Shown: piece by piece, positions 43,775-54,368 of the stretch
How the letters are laid out: each line of letters begins with the position of its first letter
How positions within the stretch are numbered: position 1 is the stretch's first letter
Assembly (NCBI GenBank): GCA_963678675.1
Contig: OY783199.1
Span: forward strand, 6,579,501 to 6,643,500
Length of the DNA stretch: 64,000 bases
Origin: Xiphydria camelus
Lineage: Eukaryota; Arthropoda; Insecta; Hymenoptera; Xiphydriidae
Reading direction: 5' to 3'
Notes under the pieces: model-generated
Databases searched by the model: none
Told to the model about the DNA's origin: nothing
What the model saw: the letters and a program-made list of their open reading frames with translations, nothing else
Position numbers and translations under genes: made by a program

Positions 43775-44063
43775 CACTGAGATAAATAATTGCTGCTGCC
43801 AAAAAATGTTTCATTCAATCAAAAGTATGATATAATTCCTGGACCACAAGCCAAAATTTTCTTCATGCAAGAAAACATTTGACAGGCTCGAGTAATTGTT
43901 TTTTTTTTTTCGTTTAGAAAGAATTTCTCGTTCCAACGAAGGTATTCTTGAATCAAAAATATAGATTCTTCGAGCAAGAATATGCATTTTTTAAAATTTG
44001 TAAGATCACATGTCTTTGACATAGGACATATTTTTTTAAGACTAGCAATTATGTCTCTCAGTG
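43775..44063 (+). mobile_element. MITE family J, copy J2
   Basis: A 289-bp element from CACTGAGATAAATAATTGCT to TAGCAATTATGTCTCTCAGTG, with good inverted ends and TA on the left (43,773-43,774). Interior: ATGATATAATTCCTGGACCA, ATTTGACAGGCTCGAG, AAGAATTTCTCGTTCC, TATAGATTCTTCGAGCAAG. Reference J copy. Confidence 0.8.
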
Positions 44064-44096
44064 TGCAGTGCAAAATGTAAATTTAAGTTTGTAGTA

Positions 44097-44365
44097 CACT
44101 GAGAAAAATAATTACGTTAAAATGACAAAATGCATTCAGTTAAAAACGTTCAGTCATTCTAACAAAAATACATACTGGTCAGTTGAACCAAATATTTAGT
44201 TGCTCTAAGAAAATGTCTAATTATTCCAACTGAACATTTAGTTATTCTAATAAAAAAGTGATTAGTTTAACCAAATTGACGGAATAACCCTGCTCGTATT
44301 TCACCAAACGGTTTGGTCATCGTCTCCAGGATTTTAATTAAATTGACGAAGATATTTTTCTCAGT
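44097..44365 (+). mobile_element. MITE family A, copy A7
   Basis: Starts CACTGAGAAAAATAATTACG after TA (44,095-44,096) and ends TATTTTTCTCAGTA. Family A landmarks include AATGACAAAATGCATTCAG, TTGAACCAAATATTTAGTT and TTTCACCAAACGGTTTGGTC. It lies 33 bp from J2. Confidence 0.85.
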
Positions 44366-45447
44366 ATAACTGTGAGGCCGTTGTTTAGGCCGCGTGAAAT
44401 TGGGAATAATTACATGTGGGATAAAAAAATGTCTAGTAGAAATAAAATGACTAGTACTTTACATTTTCTTTCAGATATAATTTAATAATAGTAATTCTCA
44501 AAATTAGAGTGAAAGAACATACGAAAGGCGTTACAGTCGAACCATCGATTCTTATAGAGATTCATTTTTCGGTATTCCTATTTATTTTGTCATATTGATT
44601 TCAAAGATCCACCAGATACATCGAGAAAATCTCTAAAAAAAACGCCGAACCTGTCGCACAGCCTCCCACTTTCCCGTCACATAAACAACCCCGACTGCAA
44701 TTTCAGGTTTTCTAGAACCCCCCGACCGCGCGGGACAACCCCCGCGGTTTACGCGCGGATGATGGATATACATTATACAGGCGCACAGATAGGATCGCGA
44801 GACTGCGCAGCATCCACTCACGCGCGTATATACCCGATTGTTGCTCCTGCGGCTCGCAAAACCGCTACGGCACTAAGGCGGCGGTTGTATCAATAATGAA
44901 GTCGAGGGTTACCTACCCCTTACCGCGGCGCGAACTCTCCCGCCCCACTTTCCTTTCCAGGATCGGGATGCGCCTTGGGATTTGCGGGATAAAGGGAGAG
45001 TAGACGCGACCGTGTACATATATCGAACGGAGGAGTCTCTCCCACCGCGTTACGCCCGCGTTATCTGTCCGCGTCTGGTTTAACCGTCGGGACAGATAAC
45101 GTTAGGCGGATGGTAGGCACGATCTATATTCTCTCTTACCCTATCCCCGTTCCATCCTATCGCGTCCTATCCTAGGACGGCGGGACGGAAACGACGGAGA
45201 ACTATTTCTAGCCCTGGGGCGCGCGGTATAACTCGGGGGTCTTACGTATATAGTTCCCGCATCCAACCGACCCGGCGCACTATGTTACCCTGTGGCGAAG
45301 GTGGCGCGTGTGAGCGAACGGAGCGCGAACTATTTCCTTAGAAATCGTTTGGGTAACGTATGGGAGTGTAACTAGTTGGAATTGAGATATTCGTTGCAGC
45401 AAGGAGGCCGTCTAATCTCGTGTTTGAGGAATATTCATGTGGTTCGT
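44366..45447. other. unique sequence, CpG-rich from 44,640
   Basis: Nothing recognised. Candidate acceptors near 44,470, 44,718 and 44,960 have no matching exon and donor. Confidence 0.45.
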
Positions 45448-45575
45448 AGATAGTAAAAAAGTTTTGTCAATTTTTAACATAATTATACCAATTTGAGCCT
45501 ATATATACCACATTTCGTGTAATTCAGTCTTACGCCATTGTTATTTAATACCAAAAGATAAAAATGTAATCTTCA
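45448..45575 (+). mobile_element. MITE family O, copy O2
   Basis: Diverged O copy: TAGTAAAAAAGTTTTGTCAA, TTTTTAACATAATTA, TATATATACCACATTT, AATTCAGTCTTACGCCATTG, TTATTTAATACCAAAAGA. Right terminus lost. Confidence 0.55.
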
Positions 45576-45662
45576 AGAAAGTATTATACAAATATGAGTC
45601 AAAAGCTCGTAGATAAATTCCATGAAAAACCACGACGATAACTCCAAGATAGATTAAAACTG

Positions 45663-45918
45663 CACAGAGAAAGATATAATTAGTTGGATCTACTAAGAAT
45701 TACTTGCGGGGTCGCAAGTAATTATTTATTTAAATCAATTTGAATTTTTTTTTCATATTAATTTGATATTTCTTCCTTTCAATCTAATACTATTCCGCAT
45801 GATTATAAGGAAGATTTATCAAATTGAAGTATTAAAAAATTTAATTGATATAAGTAACTAATTACTTGCGACCCCGCAAGTAATTTTCAGTGGATCTAAC
45901 TAATACTTTTTCTCTGTG
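45663..45918 (+). mobile_element. MITE family I, copy I2
   Basis: A 256-bp copy with ends CACAGAGAAAGATATAATTA and ACTTTTTCTCTGTG, TA at 45,919-45,920 (TG on the left). Inverted repeats of about 60 bp include ATTACTTGCGGGGTCGCAAG at the left and its counterpart around ACTTGCGACCCCGCAAGTAA at the right. Better preserved than I1. Confidence 0.85.
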
Positions 45919-46409
45919 TACCGATAACGAATTTTCATGTTGCTTTTGTAGAGAAAGACCAAATTTATTTTTCTTTGAATATTCACAGCAATTTAAATAG
46001 AAAAAATATTAGCAGCTATCGAGCAGCATATCTCGTTTATAAACTTCCACTTTGCTTCCGCATATGAAGATCAAGTTTAGCGAACATTCGGGGGAAACGT
46101 ATAGGAAGGATTCCCACGGGTTCCCTCGCACGGACACTTTACACGTCGAACGACGGGGCGCTGATTTATTTCTACGATCGGGTAATATTCGTTCCGTTAG
46201 GTACGTCGTTCGGTTCGGTACTTAAGGTATGAACTTTATCGAGGGGGATATCATTCGTGCCCGCAAGGAGCGCGGAAGGATCGGTAGACTCTGTTGCGGA
46301 ATTGGAATGTCCGTTCTATTTTATACCCCTGTATTTGTTTCACCCGGAAGAACGATCGTTTAAATGAAATATGATACATTTAATAATAACGGATATTTCA
46401 AAATTACGA
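45919..46409. other. unique sequence
   Basis: Nothing recognised. Confidence 0.4.
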
Positions 46410-46660
46410 GTATTCGCTGTGTTTTCCTCCTCCTAGTTTCTCTCTTGTTTTCGTCGATACTATGTACATTTTCAAACCAGATCATGAGATGCATAATAAT
46501 GAAACATGAGGTAATATCGAAACGTTTCACAAACTGTATTCGCTGTATTTTTCTCCCGTTCTTGGTTTATCTCTTGTTTTTGCACATGTGCTGCGTTTGT
46601 ATTTAAATCAGACCATGTGAGAAGCGCATAATAATGAAGCGCAAGATAATATTCCTATTC
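46410..46660 (+). repeat. 126-bp tandem duplication within an 80-codon frame
   Basis: Copies start at about 46,410 and 46,536 (TATTCGCTGTGTTTTCCTCC and TATTCGCTGTATTTTTCTCC) and share CTCTTGTTTT, AATCAGACCATG-like and GCATAATAATGAA blocks. The period of 126 is a multiple of three. The plus frame at 46,364-46,606 (80 codons) contains two similar hydrophobic peptides, IRCVFLLLVSLLF and IRCIFLPFLVYLLF. The frame could be chance, since no homologue is known to me. Confidence 0.6.
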
Positions 46661-46759
46661 GTTTGGAAACGAAACGTTCGGAATAGGAAGATAAACATCG
46701 ATTATTAGATTACGTTGCTCGGAAATTTAGTTAATTCGATACAATTATCCGGATAAATA

Positions 46760-46935
46760 AATGTACGTAAATTGCGCAGCAACTTTAGGTGGTACGAGTA
46801 TTAGCTCATGAAATGCATCAATCTTATATATATGCTTTATGGGTCAGCATCAAGCAAGCATATTTATGATATTAAATTATTTCAAAATAACACAAATAGA
46901 ATGATAAAAATGTACTCGATATAAACATAATTTTT
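46760..46935 (-). mobile_element. repeat family G, partial copy G5
   Basis: Reverse-orientation G fragment (ACGTAAATTGCGCAGCAACT, ATTTATGATATTAAATTATT, ACACAAATAGAATGATAAAA) truncated exactly where hairpin M begins. Confidence 0.6.
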
Positions 46936-47208
46936 CATAATGCAGTTGATTTTATTGAAATCCGTTAAGAATTTACGGGGAAATTGATTATTAAAAAGTA
47001 ATTAATATTTTGGATTTATTCGGCATCGATGACGTCATATCAAGGCTCATGAAGATAATGTTTATAGTAACGATAGCAATTGCGATTATCTTCATTAGCC
47101 TTGATATGACGTCATCAATGCCGAAGAAAATCAAAATATTAATTACTTTTTAATAATTAATTTCTCCGTAAATTCTTAATGGATTTCAATACAATCAATT
47201 GCATTATG
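46936..47208. repeat. long hairpin M, 125-bp arms
   Basis: Arms 46,936-47,060 and 47,084-47,208 differ at about 11 positions, with a 23-nt loop. Outer sequence CATAATGCA and its inverse TGCATTATG; inner core GATGACGTCATATCAAGGCT. ATTACTTTTTAAT-type blocks lie in both arms. This is a foldback element or a source of long hairpin RNA; single copy here. Confidence 0.85.
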
Positions 47209-47515
47209 TCTGTAATTTTTTAACGAACATAGGGTATTCCTCTGGGTCAGAGGTTTGAGAACACCCCGTACATACACAGTCAATGTAATGAAACAAAACA
47301 CGAGTAGAGATACTCACATTGAAAAGCGAAGCGACGAAACAACCGCGTCGTCCTACAATTCGAGAGCATCGACCACTCCAAATTCGAAAACCCCTTTACT
47401 ACCCTCGTCGCCACGGTCAATTGGGCGTCCAGCCAAAGCCAGCCCTGCATGCGCATGCCTACATGTTATATGTTCACCGCGCCAGAACTACCGCGCAAAT
47501 TCACTCGGTCATGTA
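47209..47515. other. unique sequence
   Basis: Two overlapping plus frames of about 100 codons (47,255-47,618) run into the hairpin and have no domain. Confidence 0.4.
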
Positions 47516-47661
47516 TACCGTATGTCTGACGGCAAGCGCAACCCCACTTCGGCAGTTTTTACCGACGGTGGTCGAATCTTGCATTAGATCCAATTCAATT
47601 TTCGACCACCGTCGGTAAAAACTGCCGAAGTGGTGTTGCGCTTGCCGTCAGACATACGGTA
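47516..47661. repeat. 146-bp hairpin, 61-bp arms with one mismatch
   Basis: Arms 47,516-47,576 and 47,601-47,661 match at 60 of 61 positions around a 24-nt loop. The arm starts TACCGTATGTCTGACGGCAA and ends ACGGTGGTCGAA. If the element starts at CCGTATG, both sides carry TA. Unlike most elements here it is GC-rich. A very young foldback insertion or a hairpin-RNA locus. Confidence 0.9.
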
Positions 47662-48628
47662 TTTAATGGTAACAACACGCGTCACAATATTATTTCCATA
47701 GATTTCCATTCTCGCGAAGCGATAGTCCACGAGAATCGCGACGAAGCGAGCGCGAATGACTCAACTCCCGAGAATAGCAACGGCGCTCGTTCCACGCGCG
47801 AAACGAGCCCCGAAAATCAAACCGAAACCGCCGTGCAATCCACGAGCTCGTCAAGACGTCGTTCGCGCCACGTGCCTGGTGCGATCCCGAAGAGCGAAGA
47901 CGGTAAACTGTTTCGACGCAATTCTCACCGAGATCAGAGCGTCCTCGCAAAAACTCGGTCTCGACGTAGTTACCGAGCGTGTTGACGTCTCACGCGACAT
48001 TTAATTCGCCCCGAGTACACAAGTACTCAGCGCCGTGCGCGCGCGCGCGCGCGGGAGGGGTGTAAGAAGAGTAGCGGCGAATGCTCGCATCGACGGCGCG
48101 ATAAAGGCGAGGGGGGGTGCCGCGGGGAGAACGAGCGTTACCCGTGTTTTCCCCTAACCGCAACAACCAGATGCCCTTCAGGAGCAGCGCGGCGGTGTCG
48201 AGGATACACTGTATATAAGGCGTATAACCCAACGGGGTACCATATACACACGGCATCCCTGCCCGAGTATAATGCGAGAGGGAGGAAGCGAGAGGCGCCG
48301 CGGGTGCGATGCAACGCGGCGGTGGGTCTCTTTAAAGCGTTCTCGCCGCGGGGTTGCCACCCGGACGTGCCCCGGGGCCCGATCTTTCCCTCGCCGCGCT
48401 TTACGGGACTCCCGGGGCCGGCGCGATTAAGAAATCATAAAGTCTCGTGAAATAATTCGTCGGCGGGTGGGTGGTTCGACGTCTTCTGCGGTCTCGGGTG
48501 GTGCTTCCGTTTGGGGGTTGCGTCGTGAAGACGAGGCACCTGCGCTAAATGGGCCTGGGCGGGCCGGTGGGCCTCGTCTGCGAATTTACGTCGTTCGTAG
48601 GGAGGCGATCGATATTATTTGTAGGGTA
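47662..48628. other. CpG-rich unique sequence
   Basis: A GC dinucleotide run lies at about 48,036-48,053. No gene supported despite several short frames. Confidence 0.45.
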
Positions 48629-48660
48629 CACTGAGAAAAATAATTGCTGCTCGCGCGCAA
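48629..48660 (+). mobile_element. J-like left terminus
   Basis: CACTGAGAAAAATAATTGCT follows TA at 48,627-48,628 and matches the left end of J2, but the sequence is cut off by K2 after about 32 bp. Confidence 0.5.
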
Positions 48661-49106
48661 GAAAAAGTATGGCTAAAGTATGGCGGAAGTCTGGGAAAAA
48701 TGAAACCGAAAAAGTAAATACGACTACGGATCGTACCTACTCCAGACTTTCAGCCGGTAAACGGTGCGCTATTCGATTAGAGTTCAACTGTTTGTACGAG
48801 ATTATGCTGCGATCGATGTCAGTTCTTGTCAGATGATATTCTTTGAATTTATTGTTTTCTTAAACTCTCAAATTATTAGCGATAAACTATATTCCTGTAC
48901 TGAACAAGTCATTATAGTTTTATAATGATGAGTTGCATGGGAATGCAACAGAATTTAATCAAAAAGGTACGGATAAGTTTAGTAAATTTTACTTTTCAGC
49001 CGATATGAAAAAATTGCCTAGCTGAAAATCTGGCATACGATCCTAGCCATACTTTTTTGGTTCAACTTTTCCCAGACTTCCGCCATACCTTAGCCATACT
49101 TTTTTT
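48661..49106 (+). mobile_element. TIR element family K, copy K2
   Basis: About 446 bp. Left arm AAAAAGTATGGCTAAAGTAT, GGCGGAAGTCTGGGAAAA; right arm TTTTCCCAGACTTCCGCCAT, ACCTTAGCCATACTTTTTTT. Interior collinear with K1 in the opposite orientation (CTCAAATTATTAG, TGAACAAGTCATTATAGTTT, AACAGAATTTAATCAAAAAG). No coding capacity. Confidence 0.8.
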
Positions 49107-49254
49107 ACGCGGGAATTTACTCGAATGGACTACAAACTGTTTTCCTCGAATAGCCGTTGATCGTTATAATCAAATTTATTAGTCGGAGCAACTAATTCTG
49201 CATTTCCCCACCCATAAACGCAGATTTAATTGCGAATATACCATTTTTTTCTCT
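49107..49254 (+). mobile_element. MITE family B, partial copy B3
   Basis: Right half of B only: TTTACTCGAATGGACTACAA, GAATAGCCGTTGATCGTTA, CATTTCCCCACCCATAAACG, CCATTTTTTTCTCTCA. The left half is missing where K2 ends. Confidence 0.7.
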
Positions 49255-49764
49255 CACTGAAGTGTAAAAAAATATGTCTTGAATAAAGAACACACGATCT
49301 TACAAATTAAAAACAAATACAGATTCTTCGTCGAGGAACATTTATTTTTTATTCGAGAGTACTTTCATTGGACGAGACATTCTTTCTGCGTGAAAAAAAA
49401 AGAAAAATTATTCGAGCTTATCAATTGTTTTCTTGCATGAAGAAACCCATGTCTTAATCCTGGAATTAGATCATGTTTTTGATTGAAGAGTGTAACTTTT
49501 AATTAGTCTATGTGCCATATTTGCAAAAATATATATTTTGCTTGAAAACGGTCGTACATGCAAACCCCAATGCATCTGTAAAGGGTCTATGTGCAAAAGC
49601 ATACGTAGAGGCTTAAAACTAAAAAATCTACAAGATATGCTCGACTATATTCCTTTAAAGAATCTGCCTGCTTTTGTCGATTTTCCCAACTTTAGCTTTT
49701 TGGCACTTAGACTAATTAGAAGTTACACTCTTCAATTGTATTCCGTAAACATAGTCTCCGTGTG
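49255..49764 (-). mobile_element. MITE family J, copy J3, split by AC
   Basis: Reverse-orientation J from CACTGAAGTGTAAAAAA through GATCTTACAAATT, ACAGATTCTTCG, CATTCTTTCTGCGTG and TCCTGGAATTAGATCATG. It breaks at 49,480. A remnant of the terminus (ATAGTCTCCGTGTG) follows AC at about 49,750. The reconnection is plausible but weak. Confidence 0.55.
49482..49738. mobile_element. foldback AC inside J3
   Basis: Inverted repeats of about 36 bp: TTGAAGAGTGTAACTTTTAA at the left and its inverse TTAGAAGTTACACTCTTCAA at the right, extending inward to TAGTCTATGTGCC. The interior has a frame with C-x3-C-x-C-x4-C (CKPQCICKGSMC) that I do not recognise; it may be captured sequence. Confidence 0.65.
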
Positions 49765-51410
49765 CGACAGTTGCTAAAGAATTCTGATTGTGAATAAACG
49801 AAATGGTTTATTTATGAAAATTTAGCGAATAACACTTTTTACATCCGACACTTTTAGCCTCGCTCTACCCTAAGAATCTTCAGCTGGATATATTCCATCG
49901 ACTGGACGCTCGAATTTCTATTAACGAAGCAATTTATTACCGGTCTTTTCGTATCAAACTGCTTGACACATTCTTTTTTCATTTCCAAGCCGCGCGCAAC
50001 GCGGTAAGTATATTATAAAAGAAAAATATTTCAATCCCCGAGCTCTGGAGACATTAAGATGCCTCCTCTCCCCACCCCCGAAGTATTAAAGCCGTCGAGC
50101 GAATTATATGGGCTTCGGTATGAGCGCGCGGATACCGCGAATATCCCAAAGCCTGCCGCGGAGGGGAGGGGCGCAGGAAAAGCGGTTGGGGTCGGAGGAA
50201 ATTTGTTGTTTGCGAAAGAGGCGAGAGAGGAAGGAACGGAGCCCTCTGGCCGCGAGGAACCGTTCAATAACACGGGCATAATTTCGTAGTTCGGAGGGAA
50301 AATAAGGAAATAAGGCCGGGGGAGGGCTTCTCCTCCACCCACACTCTTCCTCCGGATCCGGAGAGGTATAAGCGCTAGATTGAAATATCTTAAATATTAT
50401 CGCCCGCGGACTCCTTTATCCGGGAAACATTCGACCGCCCCGCGCGAGAGGAGAGGGCTCTTTTACGGCCAGGGTGAGAACTATCCTGCGGGTGTTTCCG
50501 ATCTTCGCGCGCGCGCGGGGCGGAACGGCCCTTCCGCTCGGCGCGTATCGTGGGAAAAGGGGTGGCGGAGGAAAAATCACGCCTCGTCACTGCCGCGACT
50601 AGCGCGCGCGCGCGATCGGCGGAATTATTAATCGTCGTTAATTACAATTGCAATTAGAGCCGCGCGCTCATTCTGTTTACACGACCGTACAACCCTCTTC
50701 CTCTTGTTCAACCCTCGAACGGCATCGCCAATCGATCACGCATCGTTGCACTCGTATTTATTCCATTATCAGTTCTACAATTGCCGCCTCCCTGTGCACA
50801 CCCCCGCGAGCAACCCCTTCGACGTAGGTACACCCGCCACGCGCGATAGGTACGAGCCGCACCCCCGCAGAGAGTTTGCCATCCAATCTCGTTACAAAAC
50901 CCTCGCTCGCTCGCGAAATATTATCGCAAACTTCCCGGATTATTATTCGAACAATAATAAGCCCCCGCGCCGCGCGGCATCCGTACCGATGTTGCCAATC
51001 TCGCGCGCGCGAAGCGGCATTCGAGATTCAATTACGAGAGAGCCGTACCTAGGTGCGACGGTCGATCGACCTACTTTGGAGAGCGTCGACATTTCCTTTC
51101 GGCGGCGGCTGCAACGGCGACGGAGCGTTATACGAGATATATTCTCCAGGGGATGCGAGTAGCGCGCACGCGGGCGCAAATGCCGGGCGAAACTGAAAAT
51201 CGGCTCCAGGGACGTCGCTTCAACGGTGATCTTATCGCGAGGTGGTGGGATATCAGAGTTTGGCCACGTTTCGGCGTGGTAACTAGCCTCGGGGTTGTGT
51301 TATGGTGGTGCTTCGAGTGCAGGGGGACGCGTATGCGGGAAACCCTCTCGTTCCTCCGTTCTGTTATATACGCGCACGGGTGAAATACAGCCAGCTTCCG
51401 GTGCGCGTGT
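49765..51410. other. CpG-rich unique block
   Basis: Frames to 152 codons (50,704-51,162) with competing minus frames, no domain. A GTAAGT site near 50,005 has no convincing acceptor. No gene supported. Confidence 0.45.
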
Positions 51411-51665
51411 CACTGAGAAGAAATTTAGTTATTGGAATCAAATTTTTGGAATGAAGGTTAAATTTCGTCAAACTAATCATTGTGAACTTGGTCGGATCTA
51501 AATAGTTGGAATAACTAAATTTTTCTCGTTGCATTCGATAAAATTCGATTTAGTTGGTAGATTGAAATCAATTAAATTTCACTGCTTTGCTAAATCAATC
51601 CGAGTTGGTTTGTTTGAACGAAGGTTTTTGTCAAACGAACGATGGATAAGGCAATACGCCTTAGC
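51411..51665 (+). mobile_element. repeat family Y, copy Y2
   Basis: Starts CACTGAGAAGAAATTTAGTT and carries GTCAAACTAATCATTG, TTCGATAAAATTCGATTTAG, CAATCCGAGTTGG and GTTTTTGTCAAACGAA. It is followed directly by TA and F2. Same family as Y1 in inverse orientation. Confidence 0.65.
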
Positions 51666-51667
51666 TA

Positions 51668-51787
51668 TACTGAGAAAAAAAATCCGTTTGATTCAACTCA
51701 ATTTTTAGGTTACAGGCGTCCAATTAAATATACAGTTACTTGAACAAAATATTTAGTGATTGTGGTTGGAAAATTTGTTTCTCAGTA
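51668..51787 (+). mobile_element. MITE family F, copy F2
   Basis: A 120-bp element flanked by TA at 51,666-51,667 and 51,788-51,789. Ends TACTGAGAAAAAAAATCCG and the inverse of TTGTTTCTCAGTA. Interior TTAAATATACAGTTACTTG. It sits exactly at the junction of Y2 and G6. Confidence 0.8.
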
Positions 51788-52170
51788 TAGATACCCAAAT
51801 AGACTTGTATGATCGTCTGGATCTTCACACAAACTATAATAATTGACCATTCTAAAGAGTTTGCTTGTTTCGCCACATGAATTTAAAAAAATACCTACTG
51901 TTAAATAAATTGTTAAATTTACATTATAGTGTGATTCAAATTAATCACATTATTTATCGTAGCAATATATTTACGAAATATTGTGTTTACATTGAGTTAG
52001 GTACTTGAACAAATAGTTACTTGAAAAATTAATTACTTGAATAAATACTTATAGGTGAAGCAGCCATGTATATAGTTACCTCAACTAAATAAATTAATTT
52101 AGATGAGGAACTGGATATTTAGTTGGTCGCCTGAGAGGTTTGGTTTTGGTTTGAAAATTGTTGTTTTCGG
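51788..52170 (+). mobile_element. repeat family G (G6) running into F-like F3
   Basis: G6 (about 51,788-51,990) carries AGACTTGTATGATCGTC, GTTTCGCCACATGAATTT, TAGTGTGATTCAAATTAATC and ATATTTACGAAATATTG. It breaks at an ATTGAG sequence where an F-like segment begins (repeated ACTTGAA(C/T)AAAT, ATAGTTACCTCAACTAAATA, ATATTTAGTTGGTCGCCTG) and ends near 52,170. Confidence 0.6.
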
Positions 52171-52569
52171 CGTATGCTCAAGGTGAGTGGCACCAGTTTC
52201 GAGAACCGTCCGAATAGAAGGTTTAGTTCGGCTCACGAATTACAGTCCGCATAGGGTTATAAAAGGGTGCGAACTCTGTATATTATACTGTATAAGTAGT
52301 ATATAGGTATAGTCGCACGAGAGATGACGCCGCGTAAAGCTGCTAACGCTCGCTCGGTCGTTTCGCCGACTAAATTGTTTCCAAAGATCCGACCGCCGCG
52401 AGTCTTTTCTCTCGTTCGGGACTAATGAAAGTAAGGGGAAATATAGGACCATTGGCGCGACGACGCGCGCGATACTTCGCGCCCATTAAAGCGTCCCTCG
52501 GAATAGCGAGCCTCCTTCGTTATTCGCGTACATTTGCCCGCGTTGCATTGTCCTCTGCTTTCTCCACTG
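52171..52569. other. unique sequence
   Basis: Nothing recognised; CpG-rich in the middle. Confidence 0.4.
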
Positions 52570-52791
52570 ATTGTGAGAAAAATAATCGAGGTCAAAATGG
52601 CAAAACGCATCTAGTTAAACGCGTTTAGTTATTCTAATAAAAATACTGATCTACTGAACCAAATATTCAGTTACTCTAACGAAAAAACGGTCAATTTAAC
52701 CAAACAGACGGAGAATCCATATTTTGCTAAACTATTTGGTCATCGTATCCAAGATTTTGGTTAAATTGATAAAATTATTTTTCTCGGTGTG
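52570..52791 (+). mobile_element. MITE family A, copy A8
   Basis: A 222-bp copy from TTGTGAGAAAAATAATCGAG to AAATTATTTTTCTCGGTGT. It lacks one of the internal units seen in A4. Landmarks: AATGGCAAAACGCATCTAG, GAACCAAATATTCAG, GGTCAATTTAACCAAACAG. Confidence 0.8.
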
Positions 52792-52826
52792 GCTCTTTCC
52801 CGAATCGAAATATCCGCGCGTTACGT

Positions 52827-53114
52827 TTGCGAAAATGTTACAGATTTGCACAGCAATGCCAATAGTGTACATATTGGTATAAAAATATGTTCTGTTTATC
52901 TTAGCAATACTTATTTCTTATTTACCACGATAAATATCCGTTTCAACTATACCTCTAGTCATTTCGATAACGCTTATTGCTCTCGTCACATCGCGATATT
53001 GCTATACTACCTATACTATAAAGCTAACCTGTCATTTATTGTTAGTCTTAAAAGTACTCGTATAACTGTCGGAGCTATACTGATTGCTGTGCGACTTGAA
53101 CATTTTTTTCGGTG
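52827..53114 (+). mobile_element. repeat family AA, copy AA2
   Basis: Uninterrupted AA copy. TTTGCGAAAATGTTAC and TTGCACAGCAAT at the left are inverted at the right (ATTGCTGTGCGACTTGAACA, TTTTTTTCGGTG). Interior rich in CTTAGCAATACTTATT and TATACTACCTATACT words. It provides the empty-site comparison for L2 in AA1. Confidence 0.7.
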
Positions 53115-54125
53115 TAGGTACACGTACACACACCTTCCCTAACCGTGGTACGCGCGATACATCCTCCAGCATCCGCCGTCGGTCCATTCCTCTCGCGCAA
53201 CGAACACTTTCATTTCCAATCGAGAGATCCGCAGTCTTTCATTAACGCCGTTCACTTCCACCCTCACCTCGCGACGGCTCTAATCGAGTTCGATAAATCC
53301 TGGAAATTCTGACGTACGGCAATTATCGGCAGCGGTCGCGTGTCCTGCACTTCGTCGGTTCGGTCCATTACTTTCGAATGGCTCGCCAATATGTACCGAC
53401 GTATTGCCGCCGCCACGAGGGCAGCCCGTAGCCCTATAATTCAATCTTGTCAAATCCATTAACGCCGGTATTGGTCAGCGCGTCGAGTCTCGCGTGTGAC
53501 TCACAATGCGTCTGTTGTACGGCGAAACGCGCGTAAGCGTGACTCTCTCGCTCTTTCTGCCCCTCTCGCCCCTCCAGACGCGCTTTAACAATGGGGTAAA
53601 CACGGATAATTACCGCACGCTACGGCCACCGATGCTCCCGTGCGAGGTTATTTGGTTGACGCGATAACCCTTCCATCCCCTGCCTGTCTCGGGCTCCCTA
53701 CAATACGCTTAATGAAACTCGATATAACCCGGACCAGTGCTAACACCCCCACCCCCGACCGATAGCCCTATACCGGGGTTGAGAGAGAGATATACACGTA
53801 CACACGAATTCTCGACTTTTGTTATAGTACGAAGCGATGACGGAGAGACCAGCAACGAGGAGTCTCCCCGGCGCAACCCCTCTTGCGCGAGCGGAGAAAA
53901 AGATAAATTAAATCCACAAGGAAAATTGCAACGAGGCTCGAAGGGCGACGAACGAGGGTCGACAATGTCCTCGTTAAGGCGCCCGTTAATTCGGGACCCT
54001 TAACGAATATTCTCCCGATAAAATTGACAATGTATATGTATATGCGACGGAGGGAGAGGCTCGGTCGAATTCGATTATCTTTTGGTGTTCGGGCGAATCT
54101 TTCGAATTTTTATACATGGAAAGAC
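53115..54125. other. CpG-rich unique sequence
   Basis: No recognised element. Frames below 90 codons. No gene supported. Confidence 0.45.
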
Positions 54126-54350
54126 TAATACTAGTACATTTTATTGTATTTATAATACAAGAGGTACACATGAGGGTTTTCGGATATTTTTACAGTGCGG
54201 AAGAGTAATTTTTTCCTTGGAAATAATAATAGTATATAACGATTTATTAGTTTTTGAGAAAAATGATTCTTCAGAGCGCAGAAGGAACATCCGAAAATCA
54301 TTACGTGCATTTTTTTACTGTAAATAAAGTAAAATTGACCGGTATTAGCC
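54126..54350 (+). mobile_element. MITE family D, copy D4
   Basis: AATACAAGAGGTACACATGA, GGGTTTTCGGATATTTTTAC, GAGTAATTTTTTCCTTGG, GAAGGAACATCCGAAAATC and TTACTGTAAATAAAGTAAAA in order, matching D1. Confidence 0.75.
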
Positions 54351-54368
54351 TTTTCATGTAGGATAAAA

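Noticed and set aside
49538..49777. 80-codon frame with a cysteine cluster
   Set aside because: Lies within foldback AC and runs into its right arm; the cluster does not fit a zinc-finger spacing I recognise.
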